Shown: piece after piece, positions 13,693 to 22,103 of the stretch
How positions within the stretch are numbered: the stretch's first letter is position 1
Layout: every line of letters begins with the position of its first letter
Assembly: GCA_963676655.2 (NCBI GenBank)
Contig: CAXXKX010000003.1
Location: 3,906,001-3,970,000, forward strand
DNA: 64,000 nucleotides
Origin: G963676655 sp963676655
GTDB taxonomy: Bacteria > Verrucomicrobiota > Lentisphaeria > Victivallales > Victivallaceae
Reading direction: 5' to 3'
The notes under the pieces: model-generated
What the model saw: the letters and a program-made list of their open reading frames with translations, nothing else
The model's database searches: none
Told to the model about the DNA's origin: nothing
Made by a program: the position numbers and the translations under genes

Positions 13693-14931
13693 ATGGCTGA
13701 CAGCTATCTGCAGGAAATGTTCGCTGAGAGAATCGGCGGTAACATGTTCGGAAAAGACACTGCAATCTACAAATTCGAAAAAATCAAACGCGCCAAGCGT
13801 GCCGCGATCCAGGCCAATCCCGGCGTCGAGATTATTGACATGGGTGTAGGCGAACCCGATGACATGGCGTTTCCGGAAGTTGTGAAAGCGCTGTGCGAAG
13901 AAGCCGCCAATTGGGAAAACCGTATTTATGCCGATAACGGCATTACCGAATTCCAGCAGGCTGTAGCGAAGTACATGCAGGAACTCTACAAGGTTCAGGT
14001 ATGCCCGAATACTGAAGTTGTTCATGCTATTGGCAGCAAATCAGCGTTGTCGCTGCTGCCGGCCTGTTTCATCAATCCCGGCGACATTACCATTATGACG
14101 ATTCCCGGATACCCGGTAATGGGAACCTGGACCAAATATCTCGGCGGCGAAGTCGTCAATCTGCCGTTGCTCGAAGAAAACAGTTTTATGCCGGATCTCG
14201 ACAGCCTGACCGAAGATCAGAAGAAGCGAGCCAAACTGTTGTACCTGAACTACCCGAATAATCCGACCGGCGCGTCCGCCACGGAAGAATTTTTCGCCAA
14301 GGCTATCAAGTTTGCCAAAGAAAACAATATCCTGATCGTTTCTGACGCGGCTTATGCCCCGTTGAACTTCAAAGGCGCGCCATTGAGCATCCTCAGTCTT
14401 CCCGGCGGTAAAGAAGTCGCGGTCGAACTCCACAGTATGAGTAAAGGTTTCAATATGACCGGATGGCGTTTGAGCTGGGTTTGCGGTTGCGCCGATGCCG
14501 TTAAAGCTTTTGCCAGTGTTAAGGATAATGCTGACAGCGGGCAGTTCATGGCTATTCAGAAAGCCTCGATCAAGGCGCTGGAAAACCAGAGCAGCATTAC
14601 CCCGGCGATTTGTGAAAAATATGAACGCCGTCTCCGCAGTATGACCGAAACCCTGCAGAGCCTTGGCTTTCCCGCCAAAGTTCCGGCCGGTTCATTCTAT
14701 CTCTATGTCAAGGCTCCGAAAGGCATCAAAGGCGGCGAGACTTTTGCTTCCGGTGAAGATTTCAGCCAATGGCTGATTCGCGAAAAGCTTATCAGCAGTG
14801 TGCCGTGGGATGACGCCGGTAACTTCGTCCGTTTCAGCGCCACTTTTGTTGCCCGCGGCGGGATTGAAGAGGAAAAAGCGGTTCTGGCCGAGTTCGCCAA
14901 ACGCCTCAGCGGCAGCGAATTCGTCTTCTAA
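13693..14931 (+). CDS. dapL: LL-diaminopimelate aminotransferase
   Basis: PLP enzyme that converts tetrahydrodipicolinate to LL-diaminopimelate in one step, bypassing DapD, DapC and DapE. It is 412 aa, the normal length. The N-terminus (ERIGGNMFGKDTAIYKFEKI) is unlike general class I aminotransferases and typical of DapL. PLP-binding features include NYPNNPTGA around 186-194, SDAAYAPL around 217-224, and the Schiff-base lysine K251 in SMSKGFNMTGWR. AAAGGAAAA precedes the start. It is divergent from murE, linking production and use of diaminopimelate. This variant is common in Chlamydiae and other PVC bacteria. Confidence 0.93.
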   Translation: MADSYLQEMFAERIGGNMFGKDTAIYKFEKIKRAKRAAIQANPGVEIIDMGVGEPDDMAFPEVVKALCEEAANWENRIYADNGITEFQQAVAKYMQELYKVQVCPNTEVVHAIGSKSALSLLPACFINPGDITIMTIPGYPVMGTWTKYLGGEVVNLPLLEENSFMPDLDSLTEDQKKRAKLLYLNYPNNPTGASATEEFFAKAIKFAKENNILIVSDAAYAPLNFKGAPLSILSLPGGKEVAVELHSMSKGFNMTGWRLSWVCGCADAVKAFASVKDNADSGQFMAIQKASIKALENQSSITPAICEKYERRLRSMTETLQSLGFPAKVPAGSFYLYVKAPKGIKGGETFASGEDFSQWLIREKLISSVPWDDAGNFVRFSATFVARGGIEEEKAVLAEFAKRLSGSEFVF

Positions 14932-14955
14932 TTTAGCTTTATAGCGTGATATTCC

Positions 14956-14986
14956 AGCCCCGGCTTAACCGCCGGGGCTTTTTTGT
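14956..14986 (+). terminator. Rho-independent terminator after dapL
   Basis: AGCCCCGGC (14956-14964) pairs perfectly with GCCGGGGCT (14971-14979) around a 6-base loop and is followed by a T run. Confidence 0.93.
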
Positions 14987-15012
14987 TGCTTTAGTCATAT
15001 ATTTATTTTTTA

Positions 15013-16437
15013 TCATCCGCATACCCTGAGGGCCTCATCCAGAGTTGTTATTCCCTCTTTTGCCCTGGCGACGGCCCCCTCTTTCAAGGAGCGCGATCTG
15101 GCTTGCTCAGACAATGCGAATAATGCCTCGTAAGATGCGTTATCGGCGATTGCGGCGCGTAAATCGTCATTGATTTCAAGGAATTCATATACCGCGGCCC
15201 TGCCTTTATAGCCGGAGCCGCCGCACTTTTCACAGCCTTTTCCTTTGTAGAATACTGTACCTTCAGCAATGCCGTGACTTTTCAGTTCCCAGGCGGCAGG
15301 CGCGAATTCCTCTTTACAATCCGGGCATATCCTCCTGACTAAACGCTGAGATGAAATGCCGATCATGGTTTTGGCCAGGGTATACGGCGGTGTGTTCATC
15401 TCAAGCAGTTGTCGCAGGACATGGGCGGGGTTGTTGGAGTGCATCTGAGTGAACACCAGATGTCCGGTCAGGGCGACATTGCAAATCGAATCAAGCACCT
15501 CCTTGTTTTCGCACTCGCCTACGAACATCGCGTCCGGATCCTGATTCATCTGGGCCTGGATCGCCTTAACATAGGTTAATCCGTTGGCCGGATCAATCTG
15601 GAGTTGATTTGCGCCTTCGATCAACTTGTAGACCGGGTCCTCGGCGGTGACCAGTTTTATTTTGTCGGTGTCGATCTGCGCCAACGTGCCGTAAAGGGTG
15701 GTTGTCTTGCCGCTGCCGGTTGGACCCGAGAAAACGATAATCCCGTTGGGACGGCTGATCCACTTGGTAATGATAGCCTGATGTTCTACAGACAGTCCGA
15801 GTTTATCAAAACCCATATTAAAATATGAGTCGTTCCAGATCCTGATCACAATTGACTCTCCGGTTACGTATGGAATAACCGATAGTCTGAGGTAGATTGA
15901 ATTTCCTTTGAGCTTTAAACGCGCCATGCCGGTTTGCGGCTGATTTTTGATGTTGACCTTAAGGTTCGCCATTGATTTTAAATGATCGATACTTGAACCG
16001 TGCAACTTTTCGGGTATTTGATTTTCCGCGTCACGCAGAGCGCCGTCTACCCGGAGTCTGACATTCAGGTTGCCCCGGTTTGATTCAAAATGAATATCGG
16101 AAGCGTTCAAAGTGATCGCTTCAAGCAGAATAGCGTTGATCAAGGTTTCAACCGAAACCGGGACATCCGCCGCGATTGATCCAAGCATGTCTGGCCAGCT
16201 CTTAAAATTGTAGTGGAGTGCCAGCGCGTGCTGACATTCCCTTAGGCATAATTCGCCGGAGAGGATTTTGCCGGGTGAAAGATTCTGGAACTTTTGAAGG
16301 TGTTTGAGAATGACGCACGTATCCTCATTTTTCTGACGAAAAGCTTTCAAGATGTTTTTCGCCTGTTTTTTCAGGTTTTCCGGGTTGTAATTCGCAGGCA
16401 GGGACGTCTCGGACGGCAGCTTGACTGAAGTAGTCAT
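15013..16437 (-). CDS. GspE/PilB-type secretion ATPase with atypical N-terminus
   Basis: A 474-aa hexameric ATPase of the type II secretion / type IV pilus family. Visible motifs: Walker A GPTGSGKT at 238-245; the Asp box LVTAEDPVYKLIEG; a Walker B-like stretch DPDAMFVGECENKE, where most relatives have ILVGEIRD; the His box THMHSNN-like TQMHSNNPAHVLRQL; and a zinc-binding tetracysteine (CPDC and CEKC). The usual GspE N-terminal domain is missing. Instead, residues 20-85 (KKQAKNILKAF and CQHALALHYNFKSWPDML) resemble the short leader found in many bacterial ankyrin-repeat proteins. No pilin or GspF-like gene is near, so its partners lie elsewhere. No signal peptide; cytoplasmic. Confidence 0.88.
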   Translation of the reverse strand: MTTSVKLPSETSLPANYNPENLKKQAKNILKAFRQKNEDTCVILKHLQKFQNLSPGKILSGELCLRECQHALALHYNFKSWPDMLGSIAADVPVSVETLINAILLEAITLNASDIHFESNRGNLNVRLRVDGALRDAENQIPEKLHGSSIDHLKSMANLKVNIKNQPQTGMARLKLKGNSIYLRLSVIPYVTGESIVIRIWNDSYFNMGFDKLGLSVEHQAIITKWISRPNGIIVFSGPTGSGKTTTLYGTLAQIDTDKIKLVTAEDPVYKLIEGANQLQIDPANGLTYVKAIQAQMNQDPDAMFVGECENKEVLDSICNVALTGHLVFTQMHSNNPAHVLRQLLEMNTPPYTLAKTMIGISSQRLVRRICPDCKEEFAPAAWELKSHGIAEGTVFYKGKGCEKCGGSGYKGRAAVYEFLEINDDLRAAIADNASYEALFALSEQARSRSLKEGAVARAKEGITTLDEALRVCG

Positions 16438-16885
16438 TGTTCAGCTCCTTTTCATTAGTTTTTCCGGGATCTGCAAACACGGGATGAAAAGAAGGGATTT
16501 ATACTTATTTTCATTGCCTAAAGGTGGGCTTGGCCCTTGCCGCAGATCAGGAGGCGTCCTTTCAACACCATATCAATAAAATATACTGCCGGAAAGAAAA
16601 AAGCAAATGAAAATCTAAATTGTCCTGTTTATCAAAATATTCATAAATAATCAGTATGTAGTTTTATATATTTTTATAAATCTATTTAAATAAATGGTTT
16701 ACATTAAATCTTGTTGGGCCGGTTAGCCAAGGTGGGGGTATCATTATACGCTTTGTCGAGATTCTTTGTTCTTAAAAAAAATCTTCTCTAGGCGAATTTA
16801 AACTCATTCAAAGAAATTGAATTTGCTGGATGGAATAATCAATATGTAGTTATATAATATTTAAAGTTACTGTGATGTTGTTCAT
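16438..16885. other. 448-bp intergenic region, AT-rich
   Basis: No gene supported. Contains copy A of a 41-bp repeat (listed separately) 145 bases upstream of the GspE-like start on the minus strand. GATCTGC near 16470 and GCAGATC near 16542 form a long-range inverted repeat that could fold in the leader. The rest, next to the orphan secreted gene, is strongly AT-rich and featureless. Confidence 0.5.
16582..16622 (-). repeat. 41-bp direct repeat, copy A (possible shared promoter)
   Basis: Matches 35 of 41 positions without gaps to 18000-18040, 1418 bp away. Core AAAAGCAAATGAAAATC is identical. Read on the minus strand it holds TTGCTT and, 15 bases on, a TATATT-like box, so it may be a promoter for the GspE-like gene. 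Confidence 0.6.
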
Positions 16886-17947
16886 TCATTTAAAAATATT
16901 TTTTCCGGTTCTTCCCCAGTCTATTAATATTAATTTATCAATTGACTTGGAAAAATTTGTCCGGTCTCTTTTTGAAACAATGTTATACTTATAAATTATT
17001 GAACAACAGTTTTTGTAATTGAAAATAAAATCAATATCAGAAAGTTTCATTGAAATTGAAACAAGAAAATTATTATCTTTCAATAGATGGTATTGGATAT
17101 TGTACTTTTTGTCATAATCTGATCGTGTGTTCGGTATAAGCTTATTTGGCCATTTCTTTTTCTTGTTAAAATATTGTGCCAACTGTAATTCAACTTGCAG
17201 CATTTTCAAAAACAGCACGCCATATACAGCATGATCTAAAACTCTTTTATTTGCGCTTGCAGGCAGATCAAGCAATATCTTTTCTCTAATTTCCAAAGCA
17301 TCGCTTACAGTTTTGCTCATGTATTCAAAAACAAGTTCAGGAGGTTGGGAAAAACGAACCAACCGAGTAATGTTACTGATAAATCCCGCTAAACTCCAGC
17401 CAAATCGAGATGACTCGACCGGAAGTGAGAAAAAATATTTTTCAAAAGTATTAAGATATAGTTTCCACTGATTATTTTTTGCATATCTAACCATCCAGGT
17501 GGAATAGTACAAATTTTTTAATGTTAACAGATTATAAGACATAATCCATTCTTTCCGTGAATTTTTCTGATATACAAACTTAATCAGAGGAAATTCTTTT
17601 TTGTAGAAAAGCTTCTTGTTGATGGTCGCCAGCTTCATAATATCATGAGTTACTTCCATCTGTGATATTTTCATCATTGTTTTTCTGACAATATTGGTTT
17701 CAGTTGTCGGATATTGTCCCTTATTAAGCATTAAAAAATAGTCAATCTTTGCTTCATTTCCGAAAACTTCCGAATCCAGCCTTTTTTCCCAGTAGTTTTC
17801 CTGATTAAACTCTGTTGCAATTTTTTCAAGCAGCATGGTTTGCTTTCTCTTCATTGCTTCAATATTCTCTTTTCCAAGCAATAAATGAGAGGTTGACATT
17901 AAAAAATAAACAACTGCTATAATTTTGAGTTTGATCATCATATCCAT
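16886..17947 (-). CDS. secreted protein of unknown function
   Basis: The longest frame begins at a TTG (17968), but the ATG at 17947 is the better start: it has GGA five bases upstream and puts a signal peptide at the very N-terminus (MIKLKIIAVVYFLMSTSHLLLG). This gives 353 aa. The rest is Lys-, Asn- and Tyr-rich with several predicted helices and no motif that I recognise. A short hydrophobic stretch near residues 195-210 (FGWSLAGFISNITRLV) is the only other feature. The gene is far more AT-rich than gspE or dapL beside it. It is bracketed by two copies of a 41-bp repeat, which suggests a fast-evolving or acquired gene. I give no function. Confidence 0.7.
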   Translation of the reverse strand: MDMMIKLKIIAVVYFLMSTSHLLLGKENIEAMKRKQTMLLEKIATEFNQENYWEKRLDSEVFGNEAKIDYFLMLNKGQYPTTETNIVRKTMMKISQMEVTHDIMKLATINKKLFYKKEFPLIKFVYQKNSRKEWIMSYNLLTLKNLYYSTWMVRYAKNNQWKLYLNTFEKYFFSLPVESSRFGWSLAGFISNITRLVRFSQPPELVFEYMSKTVSDALEIREKILLDLPASANKRVLDHAVYGVLFLKMLQVELQLAQYFNKKKKWPNKLIPNTRSDYDKKYNIQYHLLKDNNFLVSISMKLSDIDFIFNYKNCCSIIYKYNIVSKRDRTNFSKSIDKLILIDWGRTGKNIFK

Positions 17948-17999
17948 TTGATTCCAATAATTCTTCAAAAAAACTTTGAGAATGATATTTTAACAAAAC

Positions 18000-18040
18000 T
18001 ATACTGTCGTAGAGTGAAAAGCAAATGAAAATCCAAATTG
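18000..18040 (-). repeat. 41-bp direct repeat, copy B (possible shared promoter)
   Basis: Second copy of the repeat at 16582-16622. On the minus strand it carries TTGCTT followed after 15 bases by TATAGT and lies 53 bases upstream of the start at 17947. This fits a promoter for the orphan secreted gene. Confidence 0.6.
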
Positions 18041-18121
18041 ACGGCCCCGCCAAAACATCAATTCTCGAAAAATGGGACGGTTGAGAGAGTTGAGACGGTT
18101 GGGAGTCGAGTCAAAAATTCA

Positions 18122-18150
18122 AGAGTCCCATCAGTCCCAATGGTCCCAGG
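18122..18150 (-). repeat. short TGGGAC decamer repeat
   Basis: On the minus strand the words TGGGACCATT, GGGACTGATG and GGGACTCTTG follow one another with a period of about 10 bases. It looks like a decayed simple repeat; no function is evident. Confidence 0.5.
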
Positions 18151-18190
18151 CAATGAAGAACTTCGATTATTTTCGATGCCGTCGTATTCC

Positions 18191-18453
18191 CGAAGAACGT
18201 AATGGCTCACTTTTTTCTTGAGCTTAAAAAGAAAATAATTATATCGCACCGCGTCGTACGCGGACGCGATCCAACGGCGGAACGTTGGTCGCCATCGGCG
18301 AAATTAAGTTGGCAAACTTTGTTTGCCGCAGTAATCTCCATTCATCCGGAGCGATGTGGTTGGAAAAGCGATTTTGATCTTTTTCAACCACGTTTGAGCG
18401 CAGGATGTGAGAGGGCTTTGCCTCAAGAAAAAAATGAGTGCTTGCGAAGAACG
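18191..18453. mobile_element. MITE-like element with inverted ends and 9-bp flanking repeat
   Basis: CGAAGAACG occurs at 18191-18199 and again at 18445-18453. Just inside are inverted ends: GCTCACTTTTTTCTTGAG (18205-18222) against the complement of CTCAAGAAAAAAATGAGT (18422-18439), 16 of 18 matching. The interior contains several small palindromes (around GTCGTACGCGGAC, CCAACGGCGGAACGTTGG, GGCAAACTTTGTTTGCC) and a longer arm, GTGGTTGGAAAA against TTTTTCAACCAC. No transposase is encoded. The flanking repeat suggests target duplication, but nine bases could recur by chance. Confidence 0.5.
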
Positions 18454-18483
18454 GGAAAAATTACAAGAAATTTGCTCTTTAAC

Positions 18484-18512
18484 TTGAAACGGCGGGGTTC
18501 AGGCTATATTAT
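18484..18512 (+). promoter_or_regulatory. candidate promoter for nfu
   Basis: TTGAAA (18484-18489) and TATTAT (18507-18512) at 17 bases. An alternative TATATT box at 18505 would give 15. The start codon is 40 bases downstream. Confidence 0.5.
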
Positions 18513-18551
18513 TTCATTAATGGATACACCTTAACTTGAAAGGATATTATC

Positions 18552-18773
18552 ATGGAAGAAAAAATCAGAGCTAAACTTGATGAATTAAGAGTTCATTTAC
18601 AGGCCGATGGCGGCGATTTGGAAATCGTTGAAATCGATGGTAAAAACGTAAAACTGCGGCTTCAGGGCGCTTGCGGAACTTGTCCGCATGCCACTATGAC
18701 CATTAAAAACGGTCTGGAACGCATCCTGCGCGAAGAAATCGATCCGGACATCGTTATCGACCGCGTTGTCTAA
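18552..18773 (+). CDS. nfu: NifU C-terminal-domain Fe-S scaffold protein
   Basis: A 73-aa stand-alone Nfu domain that carries and delivers iron-sulphur clusters in the cytoplasm. The hallmark CxxC is Cys41-Gly-Thr-Cys44, followed by PHATMTIKNGLE. The region before it (VHLQADGGDLEIVEIDG) is the classic Nfu N-terminal pattern. AAGGAT lies 8-13 bases before the ATG. It is a single-gene unit with its own promoter and two hairpins behind it. It sits inside the AT-rich accessory stretch but has ordinary base composition. Confidence 0.93.
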   Translation: MEEKIRAKLDELRVHLQADGGDLEIVEIDGKNVKLRLQGACGTCPHATMTIKNGLERILREEIDPDIVIDRVV

Positions 18774-18792
18774 GTCGGTTCTCCGACCGCGT

Positions 18793-18857
18793 TTGCCCGG
18801 TAAACCGGGCAAGGCAATAATGAATGTAGGCTCAAATCGGGCCTGCATTTTTGTTTA
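18793..18857 (+). terminator. double hairpin terminator after nfu
   Basis: A perfect hairpin TTGCCCGG-TAAA-CCGGGCAA (18793-18812) precedes a second stem, AATGTAGGC (18823-18831) with GCCTGCATT (18841-18849), one mismatch, followed by TTTTTGTTT. The second hairpin has a near copy at about 23884-23920. Confidence 0.8.
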
Positions 18858-19113
18858 TAATAAAGATGGAGCAAGTTTTTAATTTTTCAGTTTTAAGACG
18901 AAAATGCGAAAACCTTTTGTTGAGACTTTTCGTAGGAGGCGTTGTCTATACCTGCGTCTTGCATGACTCATTGTGATATAATATTGAAACCGCCTTGCAA
19001 CCGGTCAAATACTGTATATATTAATTATATCACCATTCATAGGGAAGACTCCAGACTTTATCAAGAGATTGCGATTTATCATGAATGGAATTTTTTAATA
19101 AGGAGGATGAGGA
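18858..19113. other. AT-rich leader before the paralog cluster
   Basis: No supported gene. A possible -10 box TATAAT occurs at about 18977 in GTGATATAATATTG. A strong ribosome site AGGAGG (19101-19106) precedes the next start. Confidence 0.4.
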
Positions 19114-20031
19114 ATGCAATGCCATAGTCTATTTATCAAGCTTTTAATATTCAGCTTCCTGCTGGCACACTCCATAGTAATTGTTGCGGCTGCCTCAGAA
19201 CCAAAACAAATTTCTACAACCATTTGTAAGGTTATTGACGAGAAAGATGATTCATTTGTTTTTATAGTTGAAAATATCAGTGGAAAACCTTTTGAAACTT
19301 ACCGTTTTAAAATTAGTGGAAATAATTTATATTTAAAATTTCAAAATAATGAGGAAATGATTTGTTTAGGGTCGCATGCCAGTTTGCTAAGGCCGTTTGT
19401 TATTCCTGTTTTAAAAAAAATCATTTGGTATGATAATGTAAACTTTATTTATGGAGGAGCATATAAATGGGAACGCAACTTTGCTGTGTTGGATTGGTCA
19501 ATTAGCAGTATCCGTTCAAGCGATTGGCATAGAAAATATGTCTATCTTTGGAGGCTTGGTAAATGGAAAATTGATTTCACAAATGTCCTTGATAAAAAAA
19601 ATGCGGTTAATTTTAAGTTGGCAAAGATTCTGGATGGAAAGCCTCTGACTTTTGCTCTAATAATAAGTAATGACTGTGAAAAAGAAATATCAGTTCCCGA
19701 TTTTCTTTCTCCTGGAAATAAAGTAACGATCAAATTTCCGGATGGAAAAACCGTTTCTCATTTTTTTAAGAAAAATGATGGCAAGTTTTTTAAACTGCTG
19801 CCCCGCCAGTCAATATATCTAAGATTCGATATCAGTGAATTCCTGAAAAGATCAAAGAGTTTCAGTATGAAAAACTTTAACTACGGGTTGTCGGAATTTT
19901 GTTGGCAGGTTAATTTATCAAACCATATGACGATGACAAAGACAATAAAACTTCTGAAAACGGAGACCCCATTGCCTGAAAAAGCTAAACACTCTGGAAT
20001 ATGGATGGACGTTGGTACTCCTTTGAGATAA
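19114..20031 (+). CDS. secreted protein of unknown function, paralog 1a
   Basis: A 305-aa protein with an N-terminal signal peptide (about residues 7-28, hydrophobic, ending VIVAAASEP). AGGAGG lies 7 bases before ATG 19114. Two related segments occur inside it: KVIDEKDDSFVFIVEN near residue 36 and KILDGKPLTFALIISN near residue 171, suggesting two repeats of one beta-rich domain. The C-terminal part is clearly homologous to the next gene (shared patterns: IKFPDGK, FNYG-SE, LLKTE-PLPE-AK, WMDV). Low GC content compared with the flanks. I recognise no family and propose none. Confidence 0.75.
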   Translation: MQCHSLFIKLLIFSFLLAHSIVIVAAASEPKQISTTICKVIDEKDDSFVFIVENISGKPFETYRFKISGNNLYLKFQNNEEMICLGSHASLLRPFVIPVLKKIIWYDNVNFIYGGAYKWERNFAVLDWSISSIRSSDWHRKYVYLWRLGKWKIDFTNVLDKKNAVNFKLAKILDGKPLTFALIISNDCEKEISVPDFLSPGNKVTIKFPDGKTVSHFFKKNDGKFFKLLPRQSIYLRFDISEFLKRSKSFSMKNFNYGLSEFCWQVNLSNHMTMTKTIKLLKTETPLPEKAKHSGIWMDVGTPLR

Positions 20032-20093
20032 TATCAATAAAGAATATTTAAGAGTGATAGTTTGTATTACATAGATGTAACAGGAGAAAATTT

Positions 20094-21014
20094 ATGAAGA
20101 AAAAATTATCTATATTTGCCCTGACAATATTGTGCAACTTATTGCCGGCGGAAGAATACAATACCTATAATCCGGTTCCAGTAAAATTGGAACAGAGGCC
20201 CCGGAGTTATATAAAACAGAGAATAGCTAAAATCATTGACGGTAAAGATGATTCTTTTTGTTATATTTTATATCACCACAGACAAAACGCCCAGAATTTG
20301 TCTTTTGTTTCATTTTTGAATGATGCAAATAGTACTGCTAATACTTATGGATTTAAAGAGATAAAATTTGCTCCAATGGAAAAATTTATATTTTTCAGTC
20401 ACATCAAAAGGATAAGGAATAAAAAATGGATATTAAAAACCCGCTTCGCTTCTTTTGATTGGTACTGCGATTGGGTACACTTAAGGCATAGAAAATTTAT
20501 AACGAACCAAATATTTATTTGGAACCAAGATTCTGCTAACAATCAAGCTGTTCGCTTTATTGACGATAGAGGGGGCACTAAACAATGGGGCCCCAATAAG
20601 ATAGCCAAATTGCTGGACGGAAAAGATTTAACTTTTGCATTTGTTGCAAGTAATACAACGAAGAAAACAATTACTATTCCGGATTTATTGACTCAGAATA
20701 GTAAAATAAAAATAAAATTTCCGGATGGCAAAATCTTTACATATTTTGATAAAAGTAAGGGGCTGAATACATTGCGGTTAAAACCCGGAGAGAGCAAATA
20801 TATCAAGTTTGACATATATAAATTGCTTGATAAAACAAACGAATTCAGTCCCGACAGTTTTAATTACGGCATGTCTGAACTGATATGGGAAGTGACAATG
20901 CCGGACAAAAGTATTGTCACAAATAGTTTTTACTTATTGAAAACAGAAAAACCGTTGCCTGAAATAGCGAAAACCAAGGGCTATTTAATGGATGTTAATA
21001 AACCGCTTAAATGA
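20094..21014 (+). CDS. secreted protein of unknown function, paralog 1b
   Basis: A 306-aa tandem paralog of the preceding gene, 62 bp downstream in the same direction. It has a short signal peptide (KKKLSIFALTILCNLLPAEE) and an AGGAG site 6 bases before the ATG. It shows the same internal doubling: KIIDGKDDSFCYILY near residue 45 and KLLDGKDLTFAFVASN near 180. Its C-terminus matches paralog 1a (IKFPDGKIFTYF, FNYGMSELIWEV, LLKTEKPLPEIAKTKGYLMDV). The N-terminal halves have diverged more than the C-terminal halves. Probably cotranscribed with its neighbours; function unknown. Confidence 0.75.
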   Translation: MKKKLSIFALTILCNLLPAEEYNTYNPVPVKLEQRPRSYIKQRIAKIIDGKDDSFCYILYHHRQNAQNLSFVSFLNDANSTANTYGFKEIKFAPMEKFIFFSHIKRIRNKKWILKTRFASFDWYCDWVHLRHRKFITNQIFIWNQDSANNQAVRFIDDRGGTKQWGPNKIAKLLDGKDLTFAFVASNTTKKTITIPDLLTQNSKIKIKFPDGKIFTYFDKSKGLNTLRLKPGESKYIKFDIYKLLDKTNEFSPDSFNYGMSELIWEVTMPDKSIVTNSFYLLKTEKPLPEIAKTKGYLMDVNKPLK

Positions 21015-21074
21015 AGTCAGAATAAACGGTTGGGCCATGGCGGGGGCTGTAAAAAAATACAAGGTCTGGAAAAG

Positions 21075-22094
21075 ATGAATAAAAAAATCGTAGTTGGAGC
21101 AGTAGTTGCAGCGTGTATTCTTGCAGGTATAATAATATTGTTGTTGTGGAACTATTTGCCGCCTACACAAAGGGAAAAAGGAAAAAATGAGCTCAGAAAA
21201 AAATTTTACAGGACTTTGAACAGTTATATTGCCAAGGCGAAAAAGAGCAAATTCACAATAAAGGGAAAAATTGTTGACGAAAAGGGGGTTCCTGTTAATG
21301 ACGTGACAGTTCATATTTTGCAAGAATGTCCTCGTTTGGATGGAGCAAGCAGTGATAATATAAATTCCAAGCGAACAATAGACAGTAATTTTTGTTTAGA
21401 GTTGTTTGGGGGATTATCAGTAAGACTGGGTTTCTATAAAGATGGTTATCACGGAGTTGAAAATAAAAAATTCAACCTGAAGCAAAGCGGGGGAGATTTA
21501 ACGGATAGTTCTACTGTTTTAAATGTTGATAACTTAACAATTGTGATGGAACCCTATGGTAAATTGGCCAAGACTAAAAGGATTAATAACCCTTTCTTTA
21601 TAACAAATGAAAAGTATTTCACCAGTTATTCAATACCAAAGCAAGAGCGAACTAATAATGTTTCATATGAAAAAGTTAAAAACCTTTCTCTTGGAACAAT
21701 ATATCCGGATGCAGAGCGTAACAATAATGGAGACATAAAGAAAATAGCAATTGATAAAGTTACAGAAAGGCTGGGGCCTCGAACAACATATATAAAAATG
21801 GCAGGAGGTAAAGGTGATGGTTTCTTTGTCTATAAAAATAAGCCGGCACGAGGGATTATTAGTATCAAAGAAGCGCCGGAAGCAGGTTATGTCAAACAAA
21901 TGAAGTTTAATTGGCCGGAGGATATGAATAAAGAAATATATTTTTGCTATAAACATGGAAATATTTATGGCAAAGGGGTTATCCATAGTCTCTCTTGCTC
22001 TTCAGATGGACGTATCAAAATTGGAATTACTTTTTATCAAAATGTTGAAACGAGTTCCGACCCAAGGATCAGGCGTAATCTTAGAACCAGGTAA
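21075..22094 (+). CDS. membrane-anchored protein with carboxypeptidase-regulatory-like domain, paralog 2a
   Basis: The frame is open from 21030, but ATG 21075 is chosen: it puts Met-Asn-Lys-Lys directly before a membrane anchor (residues 5-26, IVVGAVVAACILAGIIILLLWN), exactly as in the next gene. This gives 339 aa. Residues about 56-130 (FTIKGKIVDEKGVPVNDVTV and on) look like a carboxypeptidase-regulatory-like (CarboxypepD_reg) beta-sandwich. The C-terminal 110 residues, containing IKEAPEAGYVKQ, FNWP-DM-KE, IYGKG and SDPRIRRNLRTR, are nearly invariant between the two copies. The body is probably exposed outside the inner membrane. Function unknown. Confidence 0.72.
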   Translation: MNKKIVVGAVVAACILAGIIILLLWNYLPPTQREKGKNELRKKFYRTLNSYIAKAKKSKFTIKGKIVDEKGVPVNDVTVHILQECPRLDGASSDNINSKRTIDSNFCLELFGGLSVRLGFYKDGYHGVENKKFNLKQSGGDLTDSSTVLNVDNLTIVMEPYGKLAKTKRINNPFFITNEKYFTSYSIPKQERTNNVSYEKVKNLSLGTIYPDAERNNNGDIKKIAIDKVTERLGPRTTYIKMAGGKGDGFFVYKNKPARGIISIKEAPEAGYVKQMKFNWPEDMNKEIYFCYKHGNIYGKGVIHSLSCSSDGRIKIGITFYQNVETSSDPRIRRNLRTR

Positions 22095-22103
22095 TGGAAA
22101 AAG

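Larger units (their letters stand above)
17948..18551. other. 600-bp region of repeats between the orphan gene and nfu
   Basis: Holds copy B of the 41-bp repeat (18000-18040), a short array of TGGGAC-type decamers on the minus strand (about 18122-18150), a MITE-like element (18191-18453) and the nfu promoter. Open frames across it are low-complexity translations of these repeats and are not supported as genes. Confidence 0.6.

Noticed and set aside
18058..18249. 63-aa minus-strand frame
   Set aside because: Low-complexity translation of the TGGGAC decamers (GTIGTDGTLE).
18202..18534. 110-aa plus-strand frame between the orphan gene and nfu
   Set aside because: It translates the palindromic MITE-like element and the nfu promoter; no ribosome site and no family pattern.
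18942..19127. 61-aa frame upstream of the paralog cluster
   Set aside because: Overlaps the ribosome site and start of the real gene at 19114, has no ribosome site of its own and no coding pattern.
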